Origin: JAWXCH01 sp034440595 | GTDB lineage: Bacteria; Planctomycetota; Planctomycetia; Pirellulales; JALHPA01 | Direction of reading: 5' to 3' | DNA length: 5,888 nt | Assembly: GCA_034440595.1 (NCBI GenBank) | Contig: JAWXCH010000301.1 | Location: 1 to 5,888, forward strand | Shown: positions 1 through 5,888 of the stretch, in pieces | Layout of the letters: every line of letters begins with the position of its first letter | Numbering within the stretch: position 1 is the stretch's first letter | Notes under the pieces: model-generated | What the model was told of the DNA's origin: nothing | The model's input: the letters and a program-made list of their open reading frames with translations, nothing else | The model's database searches: none | Made by a program: the position numbers and the translations under genes

Positions 1-711
1 GTCAGCTAGGAGATCCTTAACGCAATGGCCGGTCCACCCTGCCCTCTTGCTGTACGGCGGCGTTTCGATTCCTTCGCCAGTGAGCCAATCGCAGACCGCA
101 ATATAGTATTCTCCTCGATGCACTCGATCGATCATTTGGCGAATTACGGGTGTACATTCAGGTCGCTTGGCGATCATCAGCCCTGGGGGGCCGAAATGGC
201 CGGACTGGGCCTCTTCGTCTGTTAGCTTGCGATAGCCGTATTTGACTTTCATCACCATTCCGCCCCGATGAAACGAATGAGTCGCCGTCCGTCGTACCCG
301 GCGCCGGGTGTCTGAGACGAGCAAGCCGTGGCGGAGCGTGGCGGCGCCCAGCATGAGCTCCCAGTTGGGGTCGGCCGTATCGAGATTGTCTGCGATGGCA
401 ATCAGCCGTGTGCCTGAGTCAACTGCATCTTGTACAAAATTGTACTGATGCCGCGGATTGCGGAAGATCCGAGACAGGTCTTCGGCTTCGCGGATCGTGG
501 CCCGATCGACGAGCATGCCACTGGCCCGTTCGCCAAGATGTTTGATTCGCATCGGCTCGTGATAGCATCGCCGCAAGTGCGCCTCAACGTAGCGATAGGA
601 GGCCTCAATATTCTCTATGTCCTGGTGTTCAGTCGAAATCCGACCGATGATTAGGACGCATAATCCTTTAGCGCTATCCCGTGGGCTGAGCGGAGCTGCT
701 GTTTCAAGCAT
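1..711 (-). CDS. Large serine recombinase, N-terminal part, catalytic domain probably damaged (runs off the left edge)
   Basis: An open frame on the minus strand runs from ATG at 711-709 to base 1 without a stop, giving 237 residues of a protein whose C-terminus lies outside the window. Residues 19-30 (VLIIGRISTEHQ) are the start of a serine recombinase catalytic domain: Arg24 and the presumed nucleophile Ser26 are present, but the usual Tyr two residues before that Arg is Ile22. EDLSRIFRNP (78-87) matches the family's second Arg-containing motif, and the recombinase domain begins after about residue 145 (KVKYGYRKL at 155-163). Between DRATI (69-73) and EDLSRIFR the helix and beta-strand found in relatives are absent, so about 15 residues seem deleted in frame. 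Such enzymes cut and join DNA for element integration or excision. No clear ribosome binding site precedes the ATG; an in-frame ATG at 789-787 is an alternative start. It lies 266 bases downstream of a second recombinase on the same strand. The family is secure; activity is doubtful. Confidence 0.88.
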   Translation of the reverse strand, partial: MLETAAPLSPRDSAKGLCVLIIGRISTEHQDIENIEASYRYVEAHLRRCYHEPMRIKHLGERASGMLVDRATIREAEDLSRIFRNPRHQYNFVQDAVDSGTRLIAIADNLDTADPNWELMLGAATLRHGLLVSDTRRRVRRTATHSFHRGGMVMKVKYGYRKLTDEEAQSGHFGPPGLMIAKRPECTPVIRQMIDRVHRGEYYIAVCDWLTGEGIETPPYSKRAGWTGHCVKDLLAD

Positions 712-977
712 ATGGTGTCTCGCAGAAAAAGGATTGAAACGGCTATTGATACAAGGGGATGAACACATGAAACTCACGCGACCGTTCATGCTCGTTGTGT
801 GGCCGGGAGCACCTCTCAACAAAACGGCCAACGAGGCCAAGGCATTACGGATCGCTGGGTGCGCGGGAAAAGTCTTTTGCGCGTACTTGGCGATCAAGAC
901 TTGAAAGGGTGATCAAATGGAGATGCTCGATGAACCACTCGCAACGGCCGCGCAGAAGAATCGATGCGCGCGGGAAA

Positions 978-3020
978 TCAGGCCGACCTGGCGAGAGTCG
1001 TGCGTTTGCGCCAGCGCGCGGCATTGGCCGGCGGCCCGGTCAGCCGGAGATACGGGTCTTGGATTCCGTGGGCCGACAACAATGCTGCAAAGTTCAAAGC
1101 TCGCTTTGTCGTCATTTTGTTGATTTTCAACTGCCTGGAAATCCTAACGTTTCCCCACTGTGGATGGTCGCCCTTCACTCGGACGCAGTCCGTCATATGA
1201 ACCAAGTAATCGGGCCTGTCGAAGAGATCGATGACAAGTTGCATCGGCTGAACACGGCCATGGAAATCGTCCGGCAAAAGGACCGCCCGCAAGCGGTCCG
1301 GGAGCAACGCGAAGAGTGAAAGTTCAAAATGGGCTCGCAGAACAACTGTCGTGCCGCCGAAGAGCTGATAGGGCACCGCCCTAACCTCAGCAACTAGCTG
1401 GCGGAACAGACTGCTGTTCGTGATATCCAACTTGACAAGCCGATCCACCAAGTAATCCCGGCGATTCATTAGCTCCTTGAGGGGTGGGGGACTGATAGCC
1501 TTAAGTCCGGTCTTCAGGCGCTCAATCTCGGCGAAAGTGCGCGACAACTCTTCTTCCCGAGCCACATATCGCTGTCGAAGTCGCTCAGGAGGGATGTTAT
1601 GTTTTCCGATGGCCTCTCGGTCCTCCAAGAGGCGGTCACACATACGATCGAGGTTGCTTGCTCGCGCCGACAATCGCCGGATTCGCCTTGCTTGCCACTT
1701 TCCGCTCCCACCTAGCTGGCGAACGGTCTCGATGATCTGATGGAATTGACCGTCAATATCCTGCAACTTGTTGCAAACAGACTGCGCGAGTTGTTCATGC
1801 GTTAGGTCCCGCAGGGCGGTGGCTTTGCACCAGCAATCTCCTGAGCGAACCTGACTGCAGCGATAGCCCCCCTCCAGGCGCCCCTCCTGGTACATCTTTT
1901 CTTCACACGCATCGCACAGAAAGGTTTCTCCCAGCGGTCCCTGGGAGTTGCGAGGTTTTCCAAATAGCGGATGGTCCGGCCCAGTACGGACATTCTTATT
2001 GGTTGACCGCTTGGATATACAATCGTTGGCCTTGTACCACTGCCAGTCGGGAACAATGCGCATCTCAGACTGATCGCGTTCCCACATCTCCTCGGGCTTG
2101 GCACGCTGTTGCGTGCGCTTGCCGCTACTGCGATTCTTCCGGCTGACGGTTTTGCGAAACTGCTCGACGCCCCGATAGATCGTGGACCGAATAAGCTCGA
2201 ACAAGCGTTTTCGATTCCACGGGATGTAACGACCATTCAGGCCAGGCAAGCGAACTTCATCAAGGTAGGAGACGACACTGTCGGGATCCTGTTCCCCTCC
2301 GACCCGTTTATATGCTTCTTCGATTATGGGAGTCCATTTGGGATCCACTTCATCGTAGAAGGGACCTTGCTCCGGTTCTCGCTGCGTGGCCGGCGTACTG
2401 GCTTTTCGGGAATAACCAGGCCGTAGCGGGCCCATGGCAGCCTCAGACTCCCAGCGTTCCTCCTGGTCACGCAGGATCCTCGAAATGGTGAACCGGTTGG
2501 CGCGTGCATGATGCCGCTGCGCTTCCTGAAGATGCTCCTCCCATTCTTCATCTGTGGTATCGATGTAGTCATTGAGGCAAATTACCCGCAACCCCTTATC
2601 AACCGCAGCACGGCACAATTGAATGGAGGGTATCGGGTCCCGAAACAGACGTGACGACTCCTCGCACAGAATCAGATGGCATCCCAAGACGTCGATCGTC
2701 TCACGGACCAGATCGATGCCCGGACGAGAGATTTCTTCGCCAGAGATCCCGTGGTCATGGTAGAAAATGATCCTATAATTATGAATTCCCAGGTTAGCGA
2801 GAAACCTTTCACAGTAAGATCGTTGTGCCTGGATGGATCGTTGGTTTTTCTCTTCTTTGGATTTGCGGGCATAGATCAGCACGATGAGGATCTGGCCCAG
2901 CGGCACCAGAATTGGCGTGCGCAGCCAGCACGTGTTGAGCTTTTGCTGGCGACCTCGGCGTTCAGTGCGCCCTAAGGCGCTTTGGCCGTTTCCACTATGG
3001 GAGTGTGCCTTCTTGGCCAT
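978..3020 (-). CDS. Large serine recombinase (site-specific integrase/transposase type), full length
   Basis: This 680-residue protein has the full layout of a large serine recombinase, which joins DNA sites through a covalent serine-DNA intermediate. The resolvase-like catalytic domain spans about residues 44-185: YARKS (50-54) carries the presumed nucleophile Ser54 and Arg52, GISGEEISRPG (91-101) follows, and ESSRLFRD (121-128) holds the other conserved arginines. A recombinase domain follows (about 195-300). Next is a zinc ribbon with Cys369, Cys372, Cys388 and Cys396/398, then a long charged coiled-coil region (about 405-530). The tail ends in a helix-turn-helix-like segment (KMTTKRALNFAALLSAHG, 635-652) and DPYLRL, typical of one LSR subgroup. 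I chose ATG at 3020-3018 because the catalytic fold begins only near residue 44; the frame stays open upstream to a GTG at 3116-3114. A weak GGA about 11 bases upstream is the only possible ribosome site. It probably acts on the element bearing it or on a neighbouring one; its target site cannot be read here. Confidence 0.93.
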   Translation of the reverse strand: MAKKAHSHSGNGQSALGRTERRGRQQKLNTCWLRTPILVPLGQILIVLIYARKSKEEKNQRSIQAQRSYCERFLANLGIHNYRIIFYHDHGISGEEISRPGIDLVRETIDVLGCHLILCEESSRLFRDPIPSIQLCRAAVDKGLRVICLNDYIDTTDEEWEEHLQEAQRHHARANRFTISRILRDQEERWESEAAMGPLRPGYSRKASTPATQREPEQGPFYDEVDPKWTPIIEEAYKRVGGEQDPDSVVSYLDEVRLPGLNGRYIPWNRKRLFELIRSTIYRGVEQFRKTVSRKNRSSGKRTQQRAKPEEMWERDQSEMRIVPDWQWYKANDCISKRSTNKNVRTGPDHPLFGKPRNSQGPLGETFLCDACEEKMYQEGRLEGGYRCSQVRSGDCWCKATALRDLTHEQLAQSVCNKLQDIDGQFHQIIETVRQLGGSGKWQARRIRRLSARASNLDRMCDRLLEDREAIGKHNIPPERLRQRYVAREEELSRTFAEIERLKTGLKAISPPPLKELMNRRDYLVDRLVKLDITNSSLFRQLVAEVRAVPYQLFGGTTVVLRAHFELSLFALLPDRLRAVLLPDDFHGRVQPMQLVIDLFDRPDYLVHMTDCVRVKGDHPQWGNVRISRQLKINKMTTKRALNFAALLSAHGIQDPYLRLTGPPANAARWRKRTTLARSA

Positions 3021-3345
3021 GACATAGTTCCATTTCGTTCCGATCCGGCCTACCTGTCGGAGTGACGGTACTCGCTTAGCTTCACTTGTCCTGCCTGCAC
3101 GAAGCACAGCGCGCACGAATCGGAGGCTCTGGTGGTCATCATGAATTGGTTCATCGCTGTGATGAAGGGAAACATTTGCCGAATTGTTTCCCTGTTGGAT
3201 CCAAAGCAGCGCACCGGTTGACGAGAGCTACGGTGCGGACTAAAACACTGAAGCGCTGCTGTCGACAGTCGGGGGAGCAATCGCGCCGCCAAGACTAAGT
3301 TGACTTGGCCCGTTAGATGAGCAACAAGCGGAAGGCAGGCAGAAG

Positions 3346-3367
3346 AGTGTTACCTAAAGTGTTACCT
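3346..3367 (+). repeat. Direct repeat pair AGTGTTACCT, possible integrase arm-type sites
   Basis: The ten bases AGTGTTACCT occur at 3346-3355 and again at 3358-3367, a 12-base period, so both copies face the same side of the helix about one turn apart. Their core, GTTACC, recurs in inverted orientation at 3429-3447. Paired repeats near an attachment core resemble the arm-type binding sites of tyrosine integrases. The repeat is seen directly; the function is inferred. Confidence 0.55.
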
Positions 3368-3428
3368 TTTCTTTGCATCGCCCGTGAATTGCCGAATGAA
3401 GTGTCCTTTGAAAACACCGTGAAAAACG

Positions 3429-3447
3429 GGTAACTGCAAGGTAACTG
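3429..3447 (-). repeat. Direct repeat pair GGTAACTG, inverted copies of the GTTACC motif
   Basis: GGTAACTG occurs at 3429-3436 and at 3440-3447, an 11-base period. GGTAAC is the reverse complement of the GTTACC found twice at 3346-3367, so the two pairs point towards each other about 60 bases apart. The inner pair ends roughly 25 bases before the anticodon-loop region of the tRNA remnant, a sensible distance for integrase or accessory-protein binding next to a crossover core. Confidence 0.55.
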
Positions 3448-3470
3448 AACCGCAACGGCAGTTCACTTTT

Positions 3471-3526
3471 GGACTCGAAATCAGGTGCCCCGCAAGGGGT
3501 TGTGGGTTCGAATCCCATGCCCTCCG
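3471..3526 (+). tRNA. tRNA-Ser(CGA) 3' fragment (5' half missing)
   Basis: The sequence folds as the 3' part of a serine tRNA. The anticodon loop CTCGAAA is at 3474-3480 (anticodon CGA at 3476-3478), and the 3' strand of its stem, TCAGG, at 3481-3485. The long variable arm CCCC-GCAA-GGGG (3488-3499) is a class II hallmark. The T arm is GTGGG-TTCGAAT-CCCAT (3502-3518), followed by the acceptor strand GCCCTCC (3519-3525) and discriminator G at 3526, as usual for tRNA-Ser; CCA is not encoded. No D arm or matching 5' acceptor strand (GGAGGGC expected) occurs upstream. The bases before the loop (TTGGA) pair only partly with TCAGG, so continuity breaks in the anticodon stem. It cannot make a tRNA and is best read as the duplicated tRNA end left by an integrated element. 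Confidence 0.85.
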
Positions 3527-3553
3527 CTGTGACAAGAAGCGTCATTCGATGCC

Positions 3554-3585
3554 AAACCCCTTGCCTGGCAAGGGGTTTCGTTTTT
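3554..3585 (+). terminator. Intrinsic terminator downstream of the tRNA-Ser remnant
   Basis: AAACCCCTTGCC (3554-3565) and GGCAAGGGGTTT (3567-3578) are perfect inverted repeats; with a small loop they form a GC-rich stem of about 10-11 pairs. CG and five T residues (3581-3585) follow on the plus strand. It begins 28 bases after the tRNA discriminator base, the expected place for the terminator of the original tRNA gene. That suggests the DNA right of the tRNA end is the original tRNA flank or was carried with it. On the minus strand there is no T run after the stem, so it should act only rightwards. Confidence 0.85.
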
Positions 3586-3608
3586 GATGGTCAGGCGATC
3601 GAACGCAT

Positions 3609-3627
3609 CACCGATGGCCAATCGGTG
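3609..3627. repeat. Short perfect inverted repeat (7-bp stem, 5-base loop)
   Basis: CACCGAT (3609-3615) and ATCGGTG (3621-3627) are perfect inverted repeats around GGCCA. The site lies between the tRNA terminator and the end of the minus-strand TPR/TOPRIM operon. No T run follows on either strand, so it is not a convincing intrinsic terminator, although it is the only stem found downstream of that operon. It may be a protein-binding dyad or chance. Confidence 0.3.
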
Positions 3628-3801
3628 CCAACAGATGACGTTCAAAGTCAGCAAAAAGGACATGCTGGAGGACATGTTCGGGATTCTTTTGTTGACAGTC
3701 GACCATTTCAGGCGTCCGAATGTCCGTATATCCTATCGCACACCCGGGTGAATCATTGGGGACGCAAACCGTGAGCGCACCGACAACGGGTCCGGAGTTC
3801 A

Positions 3802-4572
3802 TCACCCATTCGTCGGCGATCCTTCTACGGGCAGTCGCAGAAGGCAACGGAAGGCCTGCAGCAATTCAACCAGTCGAATCACATCTGACAACAATGCGTT
3901 GTCCTGAACGAATCCGACAAGTTTGCCTTTGTACTCTCTATTTAAATCTACGTGAAATGCTCCAGCGCATTCCTGGATACCGTGTCTCAAGCAATTTGGG
4001 TGTTGTCGTCGAAAATCGTCAATTACATCAAAGGCGATCAAGTCCTCAATGACGCAAAAAAAAAGCTTGTTCTGCAAATAGTCGTGATTCAGGTTATCGC
4101 ATTGATTCTTGAAGGAAGATGGCTGGTCGACTCGGGGGTTTCGCCTCCGAAGCAAGAACAGATCTATCCAAGGGCGAGCCCCACGTTGTTCTATATGTCG
4201 AAACGCGTCTCGCCCAGCCGAGTCGTCATCCAAAAGGGCAATGACGCGACACATGCCTTCCCTCCCATCTTGACCAGCTAATCTCCGAATACGCCAGAGC
4301 GTATTGAGCTTTTCTTTCATGCCATAAGTGCCACCGTCTTCAGCCTCTCCGATTGCAAGGACTCCGAAAGACCCGTCAATTAATGAATGACCGCTCTCTT
4401 TTACATATATTTGGTTTGCGATTTCAAAGTAACGAACGTCGGTGGTCCCTTCGACCATAAGATTGTTGTCCTTGAATTGCCAACCTTCGAGGCTGCCGTA
4501 CGTACGAAAGAAGTCTGTAGCGACTTGACGCGAAGGCTTCGCGCTCGCGCTCGTGCGGTAATGCCTATTCAT
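3802..4572 (-). CDS. Stand-alone TOPRIM-domain protein (OLD-type nuclease domain)
   Basis: This 256-residue protein carries the TOPRIM signature of OLD-family nucleases. The acidic glutamate lies in LMVEGTTDVRYF (Glu41, Asp45), and the metal-binding DxD lies in IALLDDDSAGRDAF (Asp115 and Asp117, residues 111-124). A glycine-rich segment, GEAEDGGTYGM (75-85), stands between them, and an IEDL motif follows further on, as in OLD-type TOPRIM proteins. The C-terminus is helical, and no ATPase, membrane or signal segment is present. In known systems such domains cut DNA or RNA using divalent metal, usually under control of a separate or fused ATPase. I chose ATG at 4572-4570 over the in-frame ATG 20 codons upstream because it overlaps the preceding TGA as ATGA and has GGAGG seven bases before it, pointing to translational coupling. 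The partner is a TPR-like protein, so the pair may act as sensor and effector. The TOPRIM call is strong; defence is inferred. A run of nine T residues lies within the coding strand. Confidence 0.85.
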   Translation of the reverse strand: MNRHYRTSASAKPSRQVATDFFRTYGSLEGWQFKDNNLMVEGTTDVRYFEIANQIYVKESGHSLIDGSFGVLAIGEAEDGGTYGMKEKLNTLWRIRRLAGQDGREGMCRVIALLDDDSAGRDAFRHIEQRGARPWIDLFLLRRRNPRVDQPSSFKNQCDNLNHDYLQNKLFFCVIEDLIAFDVIDDFRRQHPNCLRHGIQECAGAFHVDLNREYKGKLVGFVQDNALLSDVIRLVELLQAFRCLLRLPVEGSPTNG

Positions 4573-5888
4573 TCTTTTTCCTCCAACCGAGGTCGGAGGA
4601 ATGGGCCATTCGGGCCAAATGTGACGATGCATTGAAACCGCTCTCGCGGCGCCATTCTCTCCTTGTTAAACTCGTAGGAATTAAAGGGCGCCTCGCCACG
4701 GCCGAGTTCCTGTACCTTCGCCCATTGCTTACCGTAGTTATCCACGCGAGAGAATGAAGCTTGGCAGATATGAGCATCAGCGGAATTGAGTTTTCGAAGT
4801 ACCCGCAAGCGTTCAGGGACTGATACGAAAGTATCGGAATTGCGGATGCGGCGGCGCAAATCGTCGAACAGCGCAGAGCCTTCCGCAACTCTGCCTACTT
4901 GATAGAGTAGGATTGCAAACTCCAGACTTGACTGGTCGTCGAGTTGCCCGGGTTCGCGACTGATTTCCTCGATCAGATCGAGCTGCCGCAAAAAGTCATT
5001 CGGGGATTTGTGTACTCGCAATTCGTAGGCGAGCCTTAGATCGAGCGGTTTTCTCTGACCAGCCGGAATCTCGTCTAGTAGAGCAAGCGCTCTGTCTATT
5101 TGTTGTTCATCTAGTTCGCTATAGTCAAGTGGCGCGCCGGGTAGCAAGTTGGCCCTGAGCTCCAGCCACGCTGTGCCAACTAATCCAATTGGATCGCGCT
5201 TCGCGCGTAGCATAGCCAGTTGCTTTGTCACATGTCGCGATGAGAGCAATTGAAATGTTTGCCGCAGAAGGTCGTGGAGACGGGACTCTCTTGCAGGGGC
5301 TGACTCCAAATTGAGGGCCCGTCGAATGCAGTCCAAAGCGTTACAGGCGAGCGTTGCCGCATTTGCAGGATCTTTCTCGGCGCAGTCTGAGGCGGTCAAG
5401 ATCAGCTCTCGTGCCCTTGTTTCGAGCACGTATGAATTAAGTGGATTTAACTCGAAAGCACGGCGTACACACTCGGATGCACGCGACCGGTACTCCGATG
5501 CAAGTGATTTGTCTGCAAGTGGCCCCTCTGCTAAGGCTAAGAGGTCTTGATAACAACGCGCCAGACTATTGAGTAGATTTAGCGTGGTGTCGTCGTCATC
5601 GCTTTCGGGAATTCGGTCCACGGCGAAATCGATGTGCTCGGCCGCCGCTAGCAGTTGCTCCTGTTTTTCCTGAGGTGACAGCGGGAAGTACTCCTCGTCA
5701 GAAGCAATTCGTCGGCGAGAAATCGCCACGTGATGGTTGAAGGCGCGGCTCGTCTCCCAGACTCGTTGTGACACATTCTCAAGAATTTCTAGGACTCGCC
5801 GCCATTCGTGAAAAAACTCGCGATTACCGTCTCGGTCAAGCTTGAGAATTGTCGTTGCAAAATAAGCCGCTAGATCAAGATGTCGCAC
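4569..5888 (-). CDS. TPR-like helical repeat protein, C-terminal 439 residues (runs off the right edge)
   Basis: The frame is open from the right edge to TGA at 4571-4569. The first in-window codon is GTG, but repeat-like helices begin at once, so the true start probably lies beyond the window. Most of the visible part is alpha-helical. TPR-like units include ASECVRRAFELNPLNSYVLE (137-156), ALDCIRRALNL (184-194) and, later, EFAILLYQVGRVAEGSALFD (323-342). The last 60 residues (about 380-433) change character: they are rich in beta-formers, aromatics and glycine (YGKQWAKVQELG, then IVTFGPNGPFLRP), which suggests a small cold-shock/OB-like barrel. There is no signal peptide, membrane segment or nuclease motif in view. 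Its stop overlaps the start of the TOPRIM gene, so the two are translated together, and the helical part may sense a trigger or hold the TOPRIM protein. An N-terminal enzymatic or NTPase domain could exist outside the window. I do not recognise the exact family. Confidence 0.75.
   Translation of the reverse strand: MRHLDLAAYFATTILKLDRDGNREFFHEWRRVLEILENVSQRVWETSRAFNHHVAISRRRIASDEEYFPLSPQEKQEQLLAAAEHIDFAVDRIPESDDDDTTLNLLNSLARCYQDLLALAEGPLADKSLASEYRSRASECVRRAFELNPLNSYVLETRARELILTASDCAEKDPANAATLACNALDCIRRALNLESAPARESRLHDLLRQTFQLLSSRHVTKQLAMLRAKRDPIGLVGTAWLELRANLLPGAPLDYSELDEQQIDRALALLDEIPAGQRKPLDLRLAYELRVHKSPNDFLRQLDLIEEISREPGQLDDQSSLEFAILLYQVGRVAEGSALFDDLRRRIRNSDTFVSVPERLRVLRKLNSADAHICQASFSRVDNYGKQWAKVQELGRGEAPFNSYEFNKERMAPRERFQCIVTFGPNGPFLRPRLEEKE
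4580..4584 (-). promoter_or_regulatory. Shine-Dalgarno GGAGG deciding the TOPRIM start
   Basis: GGAGG on the minus strand lies seven bases before ATG 4572-4570, inside the last codons of the upstream TPR gene. Both recombinase genes in the window lack such a clear site, so it supports the coupled start and argues against the in-frame ATG at 4632. Confidence 0.75.

Larger units (their letters stand above)
3021..3470. other. Non-coding stretch between the recombinase gene and the tRNA remnant
   Basis: No reading frame here looks like a protein. The short frames on both strands have no recognisable motif and overlap one another. The left part, just upstream of the recombinase start, should contain its promoter, but I see no clear -35/-10 pair. 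The right part, from about 3346, contains the paired GTTACC-type repeats that lead up to the tRNA remnant. It also holds an imperfect dyad, ACTG-aa-CCG-caa-CGG-CAGT, at about 3444-3462, directly before the likely crossover region. The arrangement is that of an integration-site arm rather than of a gene. Confidence 0.6.
3346..3526 (+). other. Putative attachment site (attL/attR-type junction) at a tRNA-Ser gene
   Basis: This unit combines two oppositely facing pairs of GTTACC-type repeats with a tRNA-Ser 3' fragment that starts around the anticodon loop. Elements that integrate into a tRNA gene restore a complete tRNA at one end and leave a 3' fragment at the other, so the element should lie to the left and older DNA to the right. 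The crossover is probably within about 3472-3485, where tRNA pairing breaks down. No second att copy is in the window, so the core length cannot be set. The tRNA fragment is certain; the att role is inferred. Confidence 0.65.

Noticed and set aside
731..740. GGATTGAAAC resembling the 3' end of a CRISPR repeat
   Set aside because: It occurs once, with no regularly spaced copies and no cas genes nearby.
3021..3116. Upstream extension of the full-length recombinase to GTG 3116
   Set aside because: It would add 32 basic residues before an already long N-terminal lead. ATG 3020 is the simpler start, although the longer form cannot be excluded.
3050..3292. Minus-strand 80-codon frame upstream of the full-length recombinase
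   Set aside because: It has no recognisable domain, overlaps the N-terminal extension of the recombinase frame and a plus-strand frame, and has no ribosome site.
3317..3433. Plus-strand 38-codon frame with VLPKVLPF
   Set aside because: The repeated peptide is simply the GTTACC direct repeat translated, there is no ribosome binding site, and the frame runs through the likely attachment-site arms.
3354..3545. Minus-strand frame encoding GFEPTTPCGAP, with a sister frame at 3481-3675 encoding GIRTHNPLRGT
   Set aside because: Both strings are the familiar antisense translations of a tRNA-Ser 3' end and often appear as false proteins in databases. The real feature is the tRNA remnant on the plus strand.
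3614..3751. Plus-strand 45-codon frame (starts MANRCQQM, contains KVSKKDMLEDMFGILLL)
   Set aside because: Its composition looks somewhat protein-like, but it has no ribosome binding site, its start lies inside the small inverted repeat at 3609-3627, and it matches no family I know. It could be a gene remnant; the evidence is too thin to list it.
3608..3847. Minus-strand frame overlapping the end of the TOPRIM gene
   Set aside because: The TOPRIM frame keeps protein-like sequence to its double stop, while this frame has no motif; it is a shadow.

Overview
The window looks like accessory DNA at the edge of one or more integrated elements in a bacterial chromosome. The style of the two large serine recombinases, the scarcity of Shine-Dalgarno sequences in front of them and the form of the tRNA/terminator remnant all suggest a planctomycete, perhaps of the Pirellula/Rhodopirellula group. 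That is a recognition-based guess; no marker gene is present to prove it.

Left part (1-3020, minus strand): two large serine recombinase genes lie in tandem. The upstream one (978-3020) is full length, with resolvase, recombinase, zinc-ribbon, coiled-coil and C-terminal helical parts. The downstream one (711 to the left edge, continuing outside) starts in the gap and has no stop in the window. Its catalytic domain appears to have lost about 15 residues, so it may be inactive.

Middle (3021-3801): this stretch holds no convincing gene. It contains two pairs of short direct repeats of GTTACC type in opposite orientation, then the 3' part of a tRNA-Ser(CGA) gene with no 5' half, then a strong intrinsic terminator. 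Together they look like one end of an element integrated into a tRNA gene, with binding sites of the kind tyrosine integrases use. No tyrosine integrase is visible.

Right part (3802-5888, minus strand): a two-gene operon overlaps by ATGA. The upstream gene enters from the right edge and encodes the C-terminal 439 residues of an alpha-helical, TPR-like repeat protein that ends in a small beta-rich module. The downstream gene encodes a stand-alone 256-residue TOPRIM protein of the OLD-nuclease type. The translational coupling and the position beside an integration site make this a candidate two-part defence system (helical sensor or scaffold plus TOPRIM nuclease). Its other end, outside the window, is needed to name it.
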